From Streptomyces cyaneus (GTDB lineage: Bacteria; Actinomycetota; Actinomycetes; Streptomycetales; Streptomycetaceae), in NCBI RefSeq assembly GCF_004028635.1, contig NZ_RQJW01000011.1, positions 248,001 to 312,000 of the forward strand: a stretch of DNA of 64,000 nucleotides, in the 5' to 3' direction. Both the position numbers and the translations under genes were made by a program. Below, piece by piece: positions 20,461 through 29,008 of this stretch (its first letter is position 1; each line of letters starts with the position of its first letter). The notes below the pieces were generated by a model. It saw nothing but the letters and a program-made list of their open reading frames with translations. It was not told where the DNA came from and did no database searches.

Positions 20461-21837
20461 ATGGGGGGCCTGAGCGTGAAGGGCCGGACAGCCCGCTCGC
20501 GTAGCCGTAACAGTGGAACCCGCGCACTGCAGCGGGTTTTTGGCGTGCTTGCGGTGACGGGAATCTGCTGTACGTCGGTGTCGGCCACGCCGGCATTCGC
20601 AGACCCGTCGGTGCCCACGCGCCACACGGCCGCAGGCACCCTTGGTTCCAGTGGCACCGTCCAGGCCGGTGGTTCAAGCGGCACTGTCTCGGCCGGCACG
20701 GAATTCGGCTTGGCGGACAGCACGGAGTGCGTCTTCGGCGGCAAGGTCATCAAGTCCACGCCGTGGTCGCTCCAGCGCGTCCTCTTGGACCAGCTGTGGG
20801 GACAGGCGACGGGCAAGGGCGTCACGGTCGCCGTGATCGACACGGGTGTCGACGCCTCGAACCGCCAGCTGACCAACGCCATGGCCTCAGGCAGCAAGAC
20901 CTTCGTCGACGGCGCCGCCACCAAGGACATCGAAGGCCACGGCACCCGGGTCGCAGGCATCATCGCGGCCCGCCCGCTCAAGGGCACGGGCTTCGTGGGC
21001 ATCGCACCGGCCGCCAAGATCCTCTCGCTCCGTTACACGGGCGGACAGGAGAAGCAGGGCGACGCGGGGACCATGGCCGACGCGATCCGTTATGCGGTGG
21101 CCCAGGACGCGAAGATCATCAACATCTCCTCGGACACGCAGAACAAGAAGGACGACCCGACCCTCGCGGCCGCTGTGGCGGACGCGGTGAAGGCGGGCGC
21201 CCTGATCGTGGCAGCCGCCGGCAACGACGGAGCGGACGGCAAGTTCGCCAAGACCTACCCGGCCGCCTACGACGGCGTCCTGGCGGTGGCCGCCTCCGAC
21301 CGCAATGACGAACGCGCCCCCTTCTCACAGTCGGGCACGTTCGTGGACGTCGCGGCACCGGGTGTCAGCATGGTCTCGACGGTCCCCCTCGGCGGCCAGT
21401 GCACCGCGGACGGCACGAGCTTCGCGGCGCCGTATGTCGCGGGGGTCGCGGCTCTGCTGAAGCAGAAGTATCCGGAGTGGGACGCGGCCCAGATCGCCAC
21501 CCGCATCGAGGAAACCGCTCAGCGCCCGGGGCGCGAGTCCAACCCCTACATCGGGTGGGGCGTCGTCGACCCGGTCGCCGCGTTGCAGGAGGAGTCGACA
21601 CCGGGCGAGTCCCCGGAGCCGGATCCGCCGGTCGCGGCTGGAGCGGGTGGGGTTGTCCCGATGGCTGTGACCATGGGGGAGAGCGAAGCCGAGCGGGAAC
21701 GCCGGGTAGCTATCTATGTGTTGGGCACGGGGCTGGCTCTGGCGCTTGTGGTTGCGGGGAGTGGGGTGGCTGTGCGGGACTGGCGTAGTCGGCGGGATGG
21801 CCGAGTTGGTCGGTCGGGTAGCCGACCTGTGCGATGA
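20461..21837 (+). CDS. mycP: Mycosin, membrane-anchored subtilisin-like protease MycP
   Basis: The S8 protease is about 458 aa from this start. A basic n-region and hydrophobic stretch ending in ATPAFA form a signal peptide. Catalytic residues are seen in VAVIDTGVD (Asp), EGHGTRVAG (His) and DGTSFAAPYVAG (Ser). A C-terminal membrane segment (YVLGTGLALALVVAG) with a basic tail anchors it outside the membrane. Mycosins process T7SS substrates and stabilise the translocon. Starts upstream of 20461 would run through the esx terminator; ATG 20461 or GTG 20476, both behind G-rich sites, place the signal peptide correctly. Confidence 0.92.
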   Translation: MGGLSVKGRTARSRSRNSGTRALQRVFGVLAVTGICCTSVSATPAFADPSVPTRHTAAGTLGSSGTVQAGGSSGTVSAGTEFGLADSTECVFGGKVIKSTPWSLQRVLLDQLWGQATGKGVTVAVIDTGVDASNRQLTNAMASGSKTFVDGAATKDIEGHGTRVAGIIAARPLKGTGFVGIAPAAKILSLRYTGGQEKQGDAGTMADAIRYAVAQDAKIINISSDTQNKKDDPTLAAAVADAVKAGALIVAAAGNDGADGKFAKTYPAAYDGVLAVAASDRNDERAPFSQSGTFVDVAAPGVSMVSTVPLGGQCTADGTSFAAPYVAGVAALLKQKYPEWDAAQIATRIEETAQRPGRESNPYIGWGVVDPVAALQEESTPGESPEPDPPVAAGAGGVVPMAVTMGESEAERERRVAIYVLGTGLALALVVAGSGVAVRDWRSRRDGRVGRSGSRPVR

Positions 21838-21901
21838 CTGGGCAACTTGGGCACCGAGCGGGTGCTGACAACTTGAGGAACAGGGGAGAGGACAACGGGG
21901 T

Positions 21902-22249
21902 ATGAGTAACGGTATGCGGGTTGATCTGAGCGAGTTGGATAACGTCATCCGCAAGCTCAACGGCCTTCTCTCGGATATGGACAAGGCCAACACCAAGGCC
22001 AAGTACGAGACGGACATCCCGAGCACGGCTTTCGGCAGCATGAGGTTCCTGGAGTCCAACGAGCTTCATGAGGCCCACCAGAAGCAGAAGACCCGGATCG
22101 AGAACATCATTCGAGATCTGCACAAATTGATCGACGACTTCAGCACAAGCACCTCGAAGGTCAGGGACAAGTACAGCAACCAGGAGCAGGCGAACAAGCA
22201 GGGCGTGAGCGCTGCTCCCAACGGCGGGTCTACGGGCTCGGCCTACTAA
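21902..22249 (+). CDS. WXG100-like helical protein
   Basis: The 115-aa all-helical protein has no strict WxG. It begins VDLSELDNVIRKLNGLL and ends with DKYSNQEQ, containing a YxxxE motif, the T7SS export signature. The short Ser/Gly tail is disordered. It lies between mycP and a larger WXG protein 42 bp downstream, the arrangement of a small partner with a bigger substrate. It is likely an Esx-like partner exported with, or guiding, the next protein. No enzyme motif is visible. Confidence 0.75.
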   Translation: MSNGMRVDLSELDNVIRKLNGLLSDMDKANTKAKYETDIPSTAFGSMRFLESNELHEAHQKQKTRIENIIRDLHKLIDDFSTSTSKVRDKYSNQEQANKQGVSAAPNGGSTGSAY

Positions 22250-22291
22250 TCGGTTCAGCGGCAGGTCACTGACAGAGGGGACGTTACGGCA

Positions 22292-23836
22292 ATGGGCTAC
22301 GGCTACGGCGGTTACTACAACAGCCCTGAGTACTACGAGGCTCAGCAGAAGGCACAGCAGCAGCGCATCCAGGACAAGCACGACCAAAGGCTTGAGTCGA
22401 CCAAGGACGGCGGTATGGGGGGGCCGGACCGCAGCAAACTCGACTCGGATTTCATGAAGATGAGTATCCCGGAGCTGCGATCCATGATCCTGGACGCGGA
22501 CCCCGGCCGGATCTACGAGGTCAGCCAGCACTGGAAGTCGGTCCACAACATCCTTTCCGGTGGCGACGGCGACGGCAAGACCGGTGGCGTGGACTCGGTA
22601 TCCGCGAAGGACAGCGTCGCGGGCATGATGCAGAGCGCCATTGAAAACGTCCTCGAGCACTGGGAGGGCGAGGCGGCCGAGGCATTCCGCAAGAAGGCCA
22701 ACGAGATCATGCAGAACATCCGGAACGGATCTGCATGGGCCAACCACTACGGCGAAACCATGCACGCCGTCCAGAACGATCTGCGGAACTCCATGACCCA
22801 GATGCGGGAGGTCGAAGAACCTTCTGGCTGGGACAGGGCCTGGGACAAACTCACGGACGATGAGCGCAGCGATGAGCAATTGCTGGCAGACATCAACAAG
22901 GGCGTGAGTACTGAGGCCGCCGCCAAGGCGAATGCAGACTCCCTGTCTGCGGGCAAGGAAGCGCAGCTGAAGGGGGTGGCGATCATGGAGCAGTTGGGGG
23001 TCAATTACAAGGCTTACTCGAGCGGAAATCTTCGAGAAACTGACCCGAAGGATCCCTTCCAGCCCCCGAACCCCCAAACGCCGATGCCTCCCCCTATCCC
23101 TGTGCCGTCTGGTGGCGGCTCAAGTCCGAGTAGGGGAGGCACCACGGCCAAGCCGTGGAGCGCGGGGCCGACGACGAACATTAAGCCGACGCCTACGGTG
23201 CCCCGTGACCCTGGCATCACGGGCGGTTCCCAGCTCCCGACAGCTGGAACGAAGGTTGACAGCATCTCCCCAGGCCTGACAGGGACTGGCCCCAGCACGG
23301 GCGTTGGCGGACCCGGCGCCGGTGGTGGCAACTTCGGCACCAGCGGAGCTCAAGGTTCCGGCATCGTGGCCCCTGGCGGAGCATCTGGCCTGGCGGGCGG
23401 TGCTGCCGCACGTGGCGGCATTGGCGCCGTTGGCGGTCGCGGTGGTCTGACTGGTGGCGGTGCGGCAGCAGGCCGCGGCGCTGGAGGACGATCCGGTATG
23501 GGCGGTATGGGTGGCGCCGGAGCTGGCGCAGCTGGCCGAGGCGGTGCTGGTGCTGGCGGCCGGGGAGCTCTTGCGAAGTCCCGTGGCGGCGTGGTCGGCG
23601 CGGCGAAGGGAGTCACTGGCAAGGGTGCCGGTGGCGGTGCAGGCCTCCACGGCAGCCGTGGCGGAAGCCAGCGCGGCGCCATGGCGGGCGGGGCCGGCGG
23701 CATGGCTGGTCGCAATGGCCGACGGTCCGAGGACGAGAACAGCCGGGGTGACCGTCCCGACTACTTGGTCGAGGACGAAGAGACCTGGATCTCGGAGGAG
23801 GACCGCAACCGGAACGTGCCCCGAACCATCGAATAG
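22292..23836 (+). CDS. PPE/EspB-like T7SS substrate with Gly-rich C-terminus
   Basis: This 514-aa protein has a helical WXG100-type module (about 45-215) with EHWEGEAAEAFRKKA at the turn. A Pro-rich linker (about 250-330) follows, then a Gly/Ala-rich low-complexity region (330-470) and an acidic end (YLVEDEETWISEEDR). There is no signal peptide. GAGGGGA precedes the ATG. The domain order matches large ESX substrates such as EspB or PPE proteins, so secretion by this T7SS is the best guess. It is followed by a terminator and a second mycosin, which may be its processing protease. Confidence 0.75.
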   Translation: MGYGYGGYYNSPEYYEAQQKAQQQRIQDKHDQRLESTKDGGMGGPDRSKLDSDFMKMSIPELRSMILDADPGRIYEVSQHWKSVHNILSGGDGDGKTGGVDSVSAKDSVAGMMQSAIENVLEHWEGEAAEAFRKKANEIMQNIRNGSAWANHYGETMHAVQNDLRNSMTQMREVEEPSGWDRAWDKLTDDERSDEQLLADINKGVSTEAAAKANADSLSAGKEAQLKGVAIMEQLGVNYKAYSSGNLRETDPKDPFQPPNPQTPMPPPIPVPSGGGSSPSRGGTTAKPWSAGPTTNIKPTPTVPRDPGITGGSQLPTAGTKVDSISPGLTGTGPSTGVGGPGAGGGNFGTSGAQGSGIVAPGGASGLAGGAAARGGIGAVGGRGGLTGGGAAAGRGAGGRSGMGGMGGAGAGAAGRGGAGAGGRGALAKSRGGVVGAAKGVTGKGAGGGAGLHGSRGGSQRGAMAGGAGGMAGRNGRRSEDENSRGDRPDYLVEDEETWISEEDRNRNVPRTIE

Positions 23837-23843
23837 ACAGGCA

Positions 23844-23874
23844 AGCGGACCGGAGCCATTGGTTCCGGTCCGCT
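23844..23874 (+). terminator. Hairpin after the Gly-rich substrate gene
   Basis: AGCGGACCGGAGCC pairs with GGTTCCGGTCCGCT (13 of 14 pairs) around a 3-base ATT loop, 8 bases after the stop codon. Confidence 0.75.
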
Positions 23875-23919
23875 GTGAAGGCTGGTGAAACCAGTCTTAG
23901 TTGAGTGAGGAGCAAGGAA

Positions 23920-25287
23920 TTGGGTGTCAAGCGATTCTGGTCCACGACAGGAGTCGTGACGTTGACAGGAGCCTTGCTCCTCACTTCGGCCCCAATGGCG
24001 TCGGCGGATCAAGTCCGAGATGCTCAGTGGCCGCTGACGGTGTATGGCGCAGAAAAGGTCTGGAAAACCTCGCAAGGCGCGGGCGTAACAGTCGCTGTAA
24101 TTGACTCAGGCGTAGATTCCAGTCATCCGGATCTCACCGGGCAAGTTCTGCCTGGTAAGGACTTCACCGGAGCTGGAAACCCTCACGAAGACAACGTGGG
24201 ACATGGCACTGCAATGGCTAGTCTCATCGCTGGACACGGGCATGGGACAAATGCTTCTGCGGGCGTGATGGGTCTTGCGCCCAAAGCGAAGATTCTCCCG
24301 GTGCGGGTGAGCGTGACGCGGGGGGTGGATGAGACTGATGGCAAGATTGATACGGCGGCTTGGGTCGCTGGAGTCCGCTTTGCGGTTGAGCAGGGTGCGG
24401 AAGTAATCAACCTGTCTCTCGACGATTCTTCCGCCTACCCTGGCTCGAAAGCTGCCAAGGCAATTGAATATGCGCAAGCACACGACGTCGTGGTTGTAGC
24501 GAGTACGGGCAACGACGCAGGGACGGTCAATTATCCGGCCGCTCTCCCAGGCGTGGTGGCTGCCGCTGCTGTGGACAAGGGCCTCAACCCTTGGTCTAAG
24601 TCAAACACCGGGGACGTGATTGTCGCAGCCCCCGGAGTGGAGGTGGCCCAGGCTGACCCGACCACAAGTAGTGGTTATTCGGTGGCAGACGGAACCTCTG
24701 GCTCCAGCGCTTACGTCTCAGCCATCGTTGCGCTCCTCCGCTCCAAGTACCCCGACCTAACCGCAGGCCAGATCATCAACCGCTTGATCAAGTCGGCGTC
24801 CTTCCTGAACAACAAGGGCAGGACGGCCCCGGACAGGGAACTCGGCTACGGGATCGCCCGCCCCGGTACTGCCTTGACGATGGACATCCCCAAGGGCTCC
24901 AAGCAGGGCCCCCTCGCGCAGTCCTCCCCGTCCACGTCCACAAATTCCGGCGCCGCCTCCGACGACAACGACAGCACGAGCCTGGCCAAGAAGAAAAAGA
25001 AGAAGTCCTCCTCGGGCAGCTTCCTCCTCATCGCTGGCATTGCAGCCGCCGTGGTCGTCATCGGCATCCTCTTCGCGGTGCTCCGCAACCGCCGCAACGG
25101 TGGCAACGGCGGCCCCGGCTCCGGCGGCGGAACCTCCCCTCACGGCACGGGCTACCCGCCCCAGCCCCCGACGGGCTACCAGCAGCACCCCAACACGGCT
25201 CCCAACCAGGGCTACCCCACGCCTCAAGGACAGGCCCCACAGCACCCCAACCCCTATGCTCAACAGCCCCCGCACCAAGGGCAGTAG
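23920..25287 (+). CDS. Second mycosin-like subtilisin protease
   Basis: The roughly 455-aa S8 protease has a signal peptide (GVVTLTGALLLTSAPMASA). Its triad motifs are VAVIDSGVD (Asp), VGHGTAMAS (His) and DGTSGSSAYV (Ser; the usual Pro after it is Ala). A six-lysine stretch precedes a membrane segment (FLLIAGIAAAVVVIGILFAVL) and a Pro/Gln/Tyr-rich cytosolic tail. TTG 23920 has GAGGAG 7 bases upstream; GTG 23905 is in frame but would contain that site. Codon bias is visibly weaker than in mycP at 20.5 kb, suggesting a different history. It is probably a T7SS accessory protease. Confidence 0.87.
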   Translation: MGVKRFWSTTGVVTLTGALLLTSAPMASADQVRDAQWPLTVYGAEKVWKTSQGAGVTVAVIDSGVDSSHPDLTGQVLPGKDFTGAGNPHEDNVGHGTAMASLIAGHGHGTNASAGVMGLAPKAKILPVRVSVTRGVDETDGKIDTAAWVAGVRFAVEQGAEVINLSLDDSSAYPGSKAAKAIEYAQAHDVVVVASTGNDAGTVNYPAALPGVVAAAAVDKGLNPWSKSNTGDVIVAAPGVEVAQADPTTSSGYSVADGTSGSSAYVSAIVALLRSKYPDLTAGQIINRLIKSASFLNNKGRTAPDRELGYGIARPGTALTMDIPKGSKQGPLAQSSPSTSTNSGAASDDNDSTSLAKKKKKKSSSGSFLLIAGIAAAVVVIGILFAVLRNRRNGGNGGPGSGGGTSPHGTGYPPQPPTGYQQHPNTAPNQGYPTPQGQAPQHPNPYAQQPPHQGQ

Positions 25288-25305
25288 AGGGAACTCCTCA
25301 TCGGA

Positions 25306-25620
25306 GTGGCTGTGAATTCGCAACTACCGGAGCTGAATGCCCGAGCTGCTGACGACGAGATGGCGTCGCGTACCGCGAACCAATTCGTCACCGTCTTGCT
25401 GGGGATGGCGGTCGTCGCCCCTTGGCTGCTCCTCGTCATTTCGATCACGTCTGGCAAGTTGTTGTGGCTGACCGTGTTGGATCTGATCGGTACACACGTG
25501 GGTCTCTTGGTCATGCTGCGCGGGTACCGCGATGGCAATCGCGCATTGAAGAGGCGAGGGGCAGGGACTCACGCGATGACCCTGTCCCTCTGCCTCGTCG
25601 TACTCGCAATCCTGCAGTGA
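25306..25620 (+). CDS. Small three-segment membrane protein
   Basis: The 104-aa protein is without a known family. Hydrophobic segments lie at about 27-48 (FVTVLLGMAVVAPWLLLVI), 52-70 and 88-104, with a basic cytosolic loop (RGYRDGNRALKRRG) between the second and third. It starts 18 bases after the second mycosin and is probably in the same operon. GTG 25306 or GTG 25312 could initiate. No function is assignable; a T7SS-associated membrane role is inferred only from position. Confidence 0.6.
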   Translation: MAVNSQLPELNARAADDEMASRTANQFVTVLLGMAVVAPWLLLVISITSGKLLWLTVLDLIGTHVGLLVMLRGYRDGNRALKRRGAGTHAMTLSLCLVVLAILQ

Positions 25621-25653
25621 CCTAGACGCCAAGAATGAGAAGGGATCTCCTCA

Positions 25654-25899
25654 GTGGGCCTCATTGTCCTTGCGGTTGGCGTTATCGGCCTTGGGGCCGT
25701 AATTGGCGCTGTTGTCGTCTTCGCCGTACTGCGTAGCCGCCGCAACTCTGGTGCCGGTCAGATCAGTCCTGGCGCCGGTATGTACCCCCAGAACATGGGT
25801 TACGCGCCGCAGCAGCCGATCCAGCCGATCCATCCGACGGGACAGCAGCCGTATCCCCCGACTCCCTATCCGGGGTACCCCACTCCTCCGGGACAGTAG
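25654..25899 (+). CDS. Small membrane protein with Pro/Gln/Tyr-rich tail
   Basis: The 81-aa protein has one N-terminal membrane segment (LIVLAVGVIGLGAVIGAVVVFAVL), then RSRRN and a tail of YPQ/QPI/YPPTP units. This is the same order (membrane segment, basic stretch, Pro/Gln tail) as the last 90 residues of the preceding second mycosin. It could therefore be a detached copy of that anchor-tail module. The GTG at 25654 follows GAAGGGATCTCC. It is likely the last intact gene of the forward T7SS arm. Confidence 0.6.
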   Translation: MGLIVLAVGVIGLGAVIGAVVVFAVLRSRRNSGAGQISPGAGMYPQNMGYAPQQPIQPIHPTGQQPYPPTPYPGYPTPPGQ

Positions 25900-25950
25900 A
25901 TCCGATCACAACCCTCGGCGGGACAGCGCAATTTCACAGAAGACCTTGGG

Positions 25951-27283
25951 TTGAGCAACATGTTCTCTGTCATGAGGGTTTGCCTGGCGCTGATCGGCTT
26001 GGGGATGGCAGCACTCGTAGTATGTGCTCTTGCAGCGCCTTCCAAATCAACGCCCCGTTGGGACCTGCTTGTTTGCTGTCTTGTCGCTCTTGCAGGAGCT
26101 ATCGGTGGCTTCATCGCCCTTCGTCGGAACAGAACCTCAACCCTGGGCACCGGTTCCGGACGCCGGTATTGGTGGCCGGCGCAACGCAGCGCATGGATGG
26201 GCTTTGGTCTTTTCCTCACCATCGTGCCGGTCCTTCTCGTGGTCTTCGCGACGTCCACTTACTCCGCCGAAGCGCGGCGCATCACCGATGTCGGCTACGC
26301 CATCAGTGAGGTCAAGGTCCATAAGGTCCTCTCGTCCGAGCACTCCACGAACCAGCGGACGCGAAACACCACTTACTCCTCCGAGGTCGAAGTCTCGATC
26401 CCATTCGCTACCGGTAGTCGGACTGTCTGAGGCAAGGCCTTTTCAGACGAACCGATGCGTCCTGGCGATGAGGTGTGGGCACTGTACGCACCTTCGGCAG
26501 GATCTTTGGGAGTGATTCTTGACAGCGACCGGGGAGCCTTGGAAGAGAAGGCTGGTGGGCCTGCTGGGTTGCCTTTGATCCTCTTGGTGGCTGGGTGGAC
26601 CGCTTGGTGGCTCTTCTTGGCGTTGGTATGCGGCAGTGTCGGGAGTTCACTTCCGGCATTGAAGACTGGCCGCGTCCGGATGCTAGACGTCTCTGTGGTA
26701 GGTGGCGGTGCAGCGAGAACAGAACGGGCCTGAGCTGAGCCGGCCGAATCCTTGCCTGCTCCTCGAAGGACCGGATGGCGCTCGTCTGCGCCTCGTTATC
26801 GACCGAGCGGTTAATCCAGTTTCGCTGGCTGCCGGCATTGCTGGGAAAGCCCAGCTCTACTGTGCTCCACGACCTCGTAGTGGGAACCTCGGCTCTGCTA
26901 GGCCCCAAGCTGTGCTTGTTGCGTCGGGTCACCGATACGTCCGCGGGTGGGTTGATGGTGATCCTGGTTCCGTGATATCGGATGGCACGGTAGTGCCGGT
27001 GTCGAAGGAACTCCCAGGCGGCCGCGAACTACGTGCCATCAGGACCCAGCCGGTCTGGGACCCCGCACTGCACGGCGTTGGATTCGCAGCCCTGCAAGCT
27101 GCGCTACTGGCCTTGATGATCACGACTCTGGGGGTAGGTACTGCGGGTACGGCGCTCTTGGCGTCAGTTGCAATCCTTGCCCTTCCTATTGCCTGGATAG
27201 TCACGGCTGGCCGCCGCACGAGGCAGCTGACCGAGCTCCTGGTCCAGGATGAGCTTGTTGCCCGGTCCGCTGGCACGAAGTAG
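25951..27283 (+). pseudogene. Broken membrane protein gene (in-frame TGA plus frameshift)
   Basis: Three open pieces join into one plausible membrane protein of about 440 aa. Piece 1 (TTG 25951 to TGA 26428-26430) has two or three membrane segments and an extracytoplasmic beta-rich part. It continues in the same frame after the TGA as GKAFSDEPMRPGDEVWALY and a further membrane segment up to about 26715. There the sense shifts one frame (GGGAAR to EQNGPELSRPNP) and continues to 27283 with two more segments and an Arg-rich end. A codon such as CGA mutated to TGA and one lost base near 26715 would explain it. The fold resembles DUF3592-type proteins, but this is not certain. Confidence 0.65.
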
Positions 27284-27487
27284 CCGATCGGTAAGCAACT
27301 CGAGTCCCTTGCCAGTTGAACCTCATTGTGCGGCAAGTACTGACGCGCCGCACCAGAGCATGGGCGGGGTGACCGGAGGGCGGATTCTCTCGTGCTGGGC
27401 CTGATCGAGAAGGAAGTGCTGGCAGTTGTTGCCAAGAGGCGCCATTGAGGAGAGCGAATGAGGAGTAACAGCCCCCAATTTCCCCTA

Positions 27488-27505
27488 AGAACTCGTAACA
27501 CGATC
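27488..27505 (+). repeat. Left terminal inverted repeat of the IS
   Basis: 18 bases matching the inverse complement of the right end at 17 of 18 positions, preceded by TA. Confidence 0.85.
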
Positions 27506-27627
27506 TTGCTGAGGTCGGTGCGGCCGAGTGCTTCAGTTGGCGCTCGGGCAGTTCAGGTGGCACTTTTGGCGCTGGTCTCGCACGCGCTGCCGGGCCGCAG
27601 GAATGGTCACTCGAAGGGGCGGATCAC

Positions 27628-28123
27628 GTGGGCGCAAGCGAGAGACGGGAGCACTGGGAGTTGCTGCCCGGAGCCGGGCTGGGGCCACTGCGGTTCCGGA
27701 TGAGCCCGGCCGAGGTCGCCGATGCGCTCCGGGTCTCTGAGCCGCAGAAACGGGTGGGCGGTCCCTACGAGCAGGAAGACTTCGCCGACGGGGTGAAGGT
27801 GTTCTACGAGGCGGGCGAGTTGGCGTGCATTGCCCTGGATGCGGTCACGGGTCCGCAGGTCTTGCTGGCGGACTTTGCACTGGCCGGCCGCGATCCCGAG
27901 CAGGCGCATCAGATCCTCCTTGACTACGCAGCCGAGCACGCGAGTTGCTTGTTGTACACACCCGATGACTCCCTCGCCCTGACCGATCTGGGAGGAGGTC
28001 GGTGGCGTGCGGATGTCGCGACCGGTCTTCGTGGGGGAGGACTGGTTGGAGTCGGAGTACCACCGCGATCGCCTTCCTTTGGATGACGTTCCGGCTTCCG
28101 ATGCATCGCCCTGGCCGTCGTAG
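27628..28123 (+). pseudogene. Passenger gene inside the IS, frameshifted hypothetical
   Basis: The GTG at 27628 is preceded by GAAGGGG. The reading frame gives a soluble protein starting with ELLPGAGLGPLRFRMSPAEV, a pattern seen in small actinobacterial hypothetical proteins, and stays open to 28086. Protein-like sequence moves to another frame near 27990: EEVGGVRMSRPVFVGEDW continues to a TAG at 28121. Adding one G to the GGG at 27990-27992 restores a single frame of about 165 aa. Function is unknown; it has no transposition motif, and it lies wholly between the IS ends. Confidence 0.6.
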
Positions 28124-28166
28124 ATACGCGTGCCGATGCCGCAGCGGGACGGGCGTGACCGGTGTG

Positions 28167-28992
28167 ATGATTCGGCCGTTTGGGAGGAGTGTTCGACCGT
28201 GGATTGTGGACGATGGCCTCTGGGCGTTGATCGAGCCGTTGCTGCCGCCCTGGCCGCAGAAGGCCCCCGGTCCCAAGCCGGTGGATGACCGGTTGTGCCT
28301 GCGGGGCATCCGGAACGTGCTCTGCAACGACGTCAGCTGGCAACTACTGCCGCTGGAGCTGGGGTTCGGCTCCGGACAGACCTGCTGGCGCCGGCTGGGC
28401 CGGTGGCACGAGGCCGACGTCTTCGAGAAGCTGCACTGCATCATGCTCGCCGAGTTACACGCGGCCGATGCCTTGGACTGGACGCGGGTCTGCGTGGATG
28501 CCTCCCACATCCGCGCGAAAAAGGGGGCGAAGCCACCGGCCCGTCACCGGTGGACCGCGGGAAGGCGGGCAGTAAACACCATCTGATCTGCGACGGCAGG
28601 GGCACCCCGTTCAAGGTCATCACGACCGCGGCCAACGTCAACGACGTCACCCAGACCCTCGCCCTGGTCGACGGCATCCCGCCCGTCGCCGGGAAGCCGG
28701 GCCGTCCACGCAGGCGCCCCGACGCGCTTCTGGGCGACGAGGGCTACGACAGCAACCCCAACCGGCGCCAGTTGCGCAGGCGTCGCATCCTGCCGGTGAT
28801 CTCCCGCAAGGGCGCCCGAACATCAAGGACCTGGGCAAGCTCCGCTACGTTGTTGAGCAGACCTTCGCGCTCCTGCACCACTTCAAGCGCCTGGCCGTCC
28901 GCTGGGAAAGACGCCTCGACCTGCACGACGCACTCGTCTCCCTGGCCTGCGGCCTCATCTGCTGGAGACGTCTCAAGAAGGTCCACCCATGA
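28167..28992 (+). pseudogene. IS5-family transposase in three frames
   Basis: The N-terminal part (28167 to about 28525) gives VDDGLWALIEPLLPPWP and VCVDASHIRAKKG, the first DDE region. Sense continues one base back after A5G5 at 28518-28527 as GPSPVDRGKAGSKHHLICDG and LLGDEGYDS. After CCC at 28815-28817 it shifts again to NIKDLGKLRYVVEQTF and LLHHFKRLAVRWERR, ending at the TGA 28990-28992. The first shift resembles the programmed -1 frameshift of IS427-group elements. The second needs one extra C and is probably an inactivating deletion. The element is therefore likely inactive unless complemented. Confidence 0.8.
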
Positions 28993-29008
28993 TCGTGTTA
29001 CGAGCTCT
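28991..29008 (-). repeat. Right terminal inverted repeat of the IS
   Basis: Inverse complement of the left end with one mismatch, followed by TA at 29009-29010. It overlaps the tail of the transposase TGA. Confidence 0.85.

Larger units (their letters stand above)
27488..29008 (+). mobile_element. IS5-family (IS427-like) element with internal passenger frame
   Basis: The 1521-bp element is bounded by 18-bp terminal inverted repeats (AGAACTCGTAACACGATC at 27488-27505; inverted copy at 28991-29008 with one difference) and flanked on both sides by TA (27486-27487 and 29009-29010), the IS427-type target duplication. The transposase occupies only the right 55 percent; the left 680 bp carries an unrelated reading frame. 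The right end lands exactly on the stop codon of the convergent neighbour. Confidence 0.8.

Noticed and set aside
26428..26430. TGA read as selenocysteine
   Set aside because: No SECIS-like hairpin was seen after it and the same gene also has a frameshift; a nonsense mutation is simpler.
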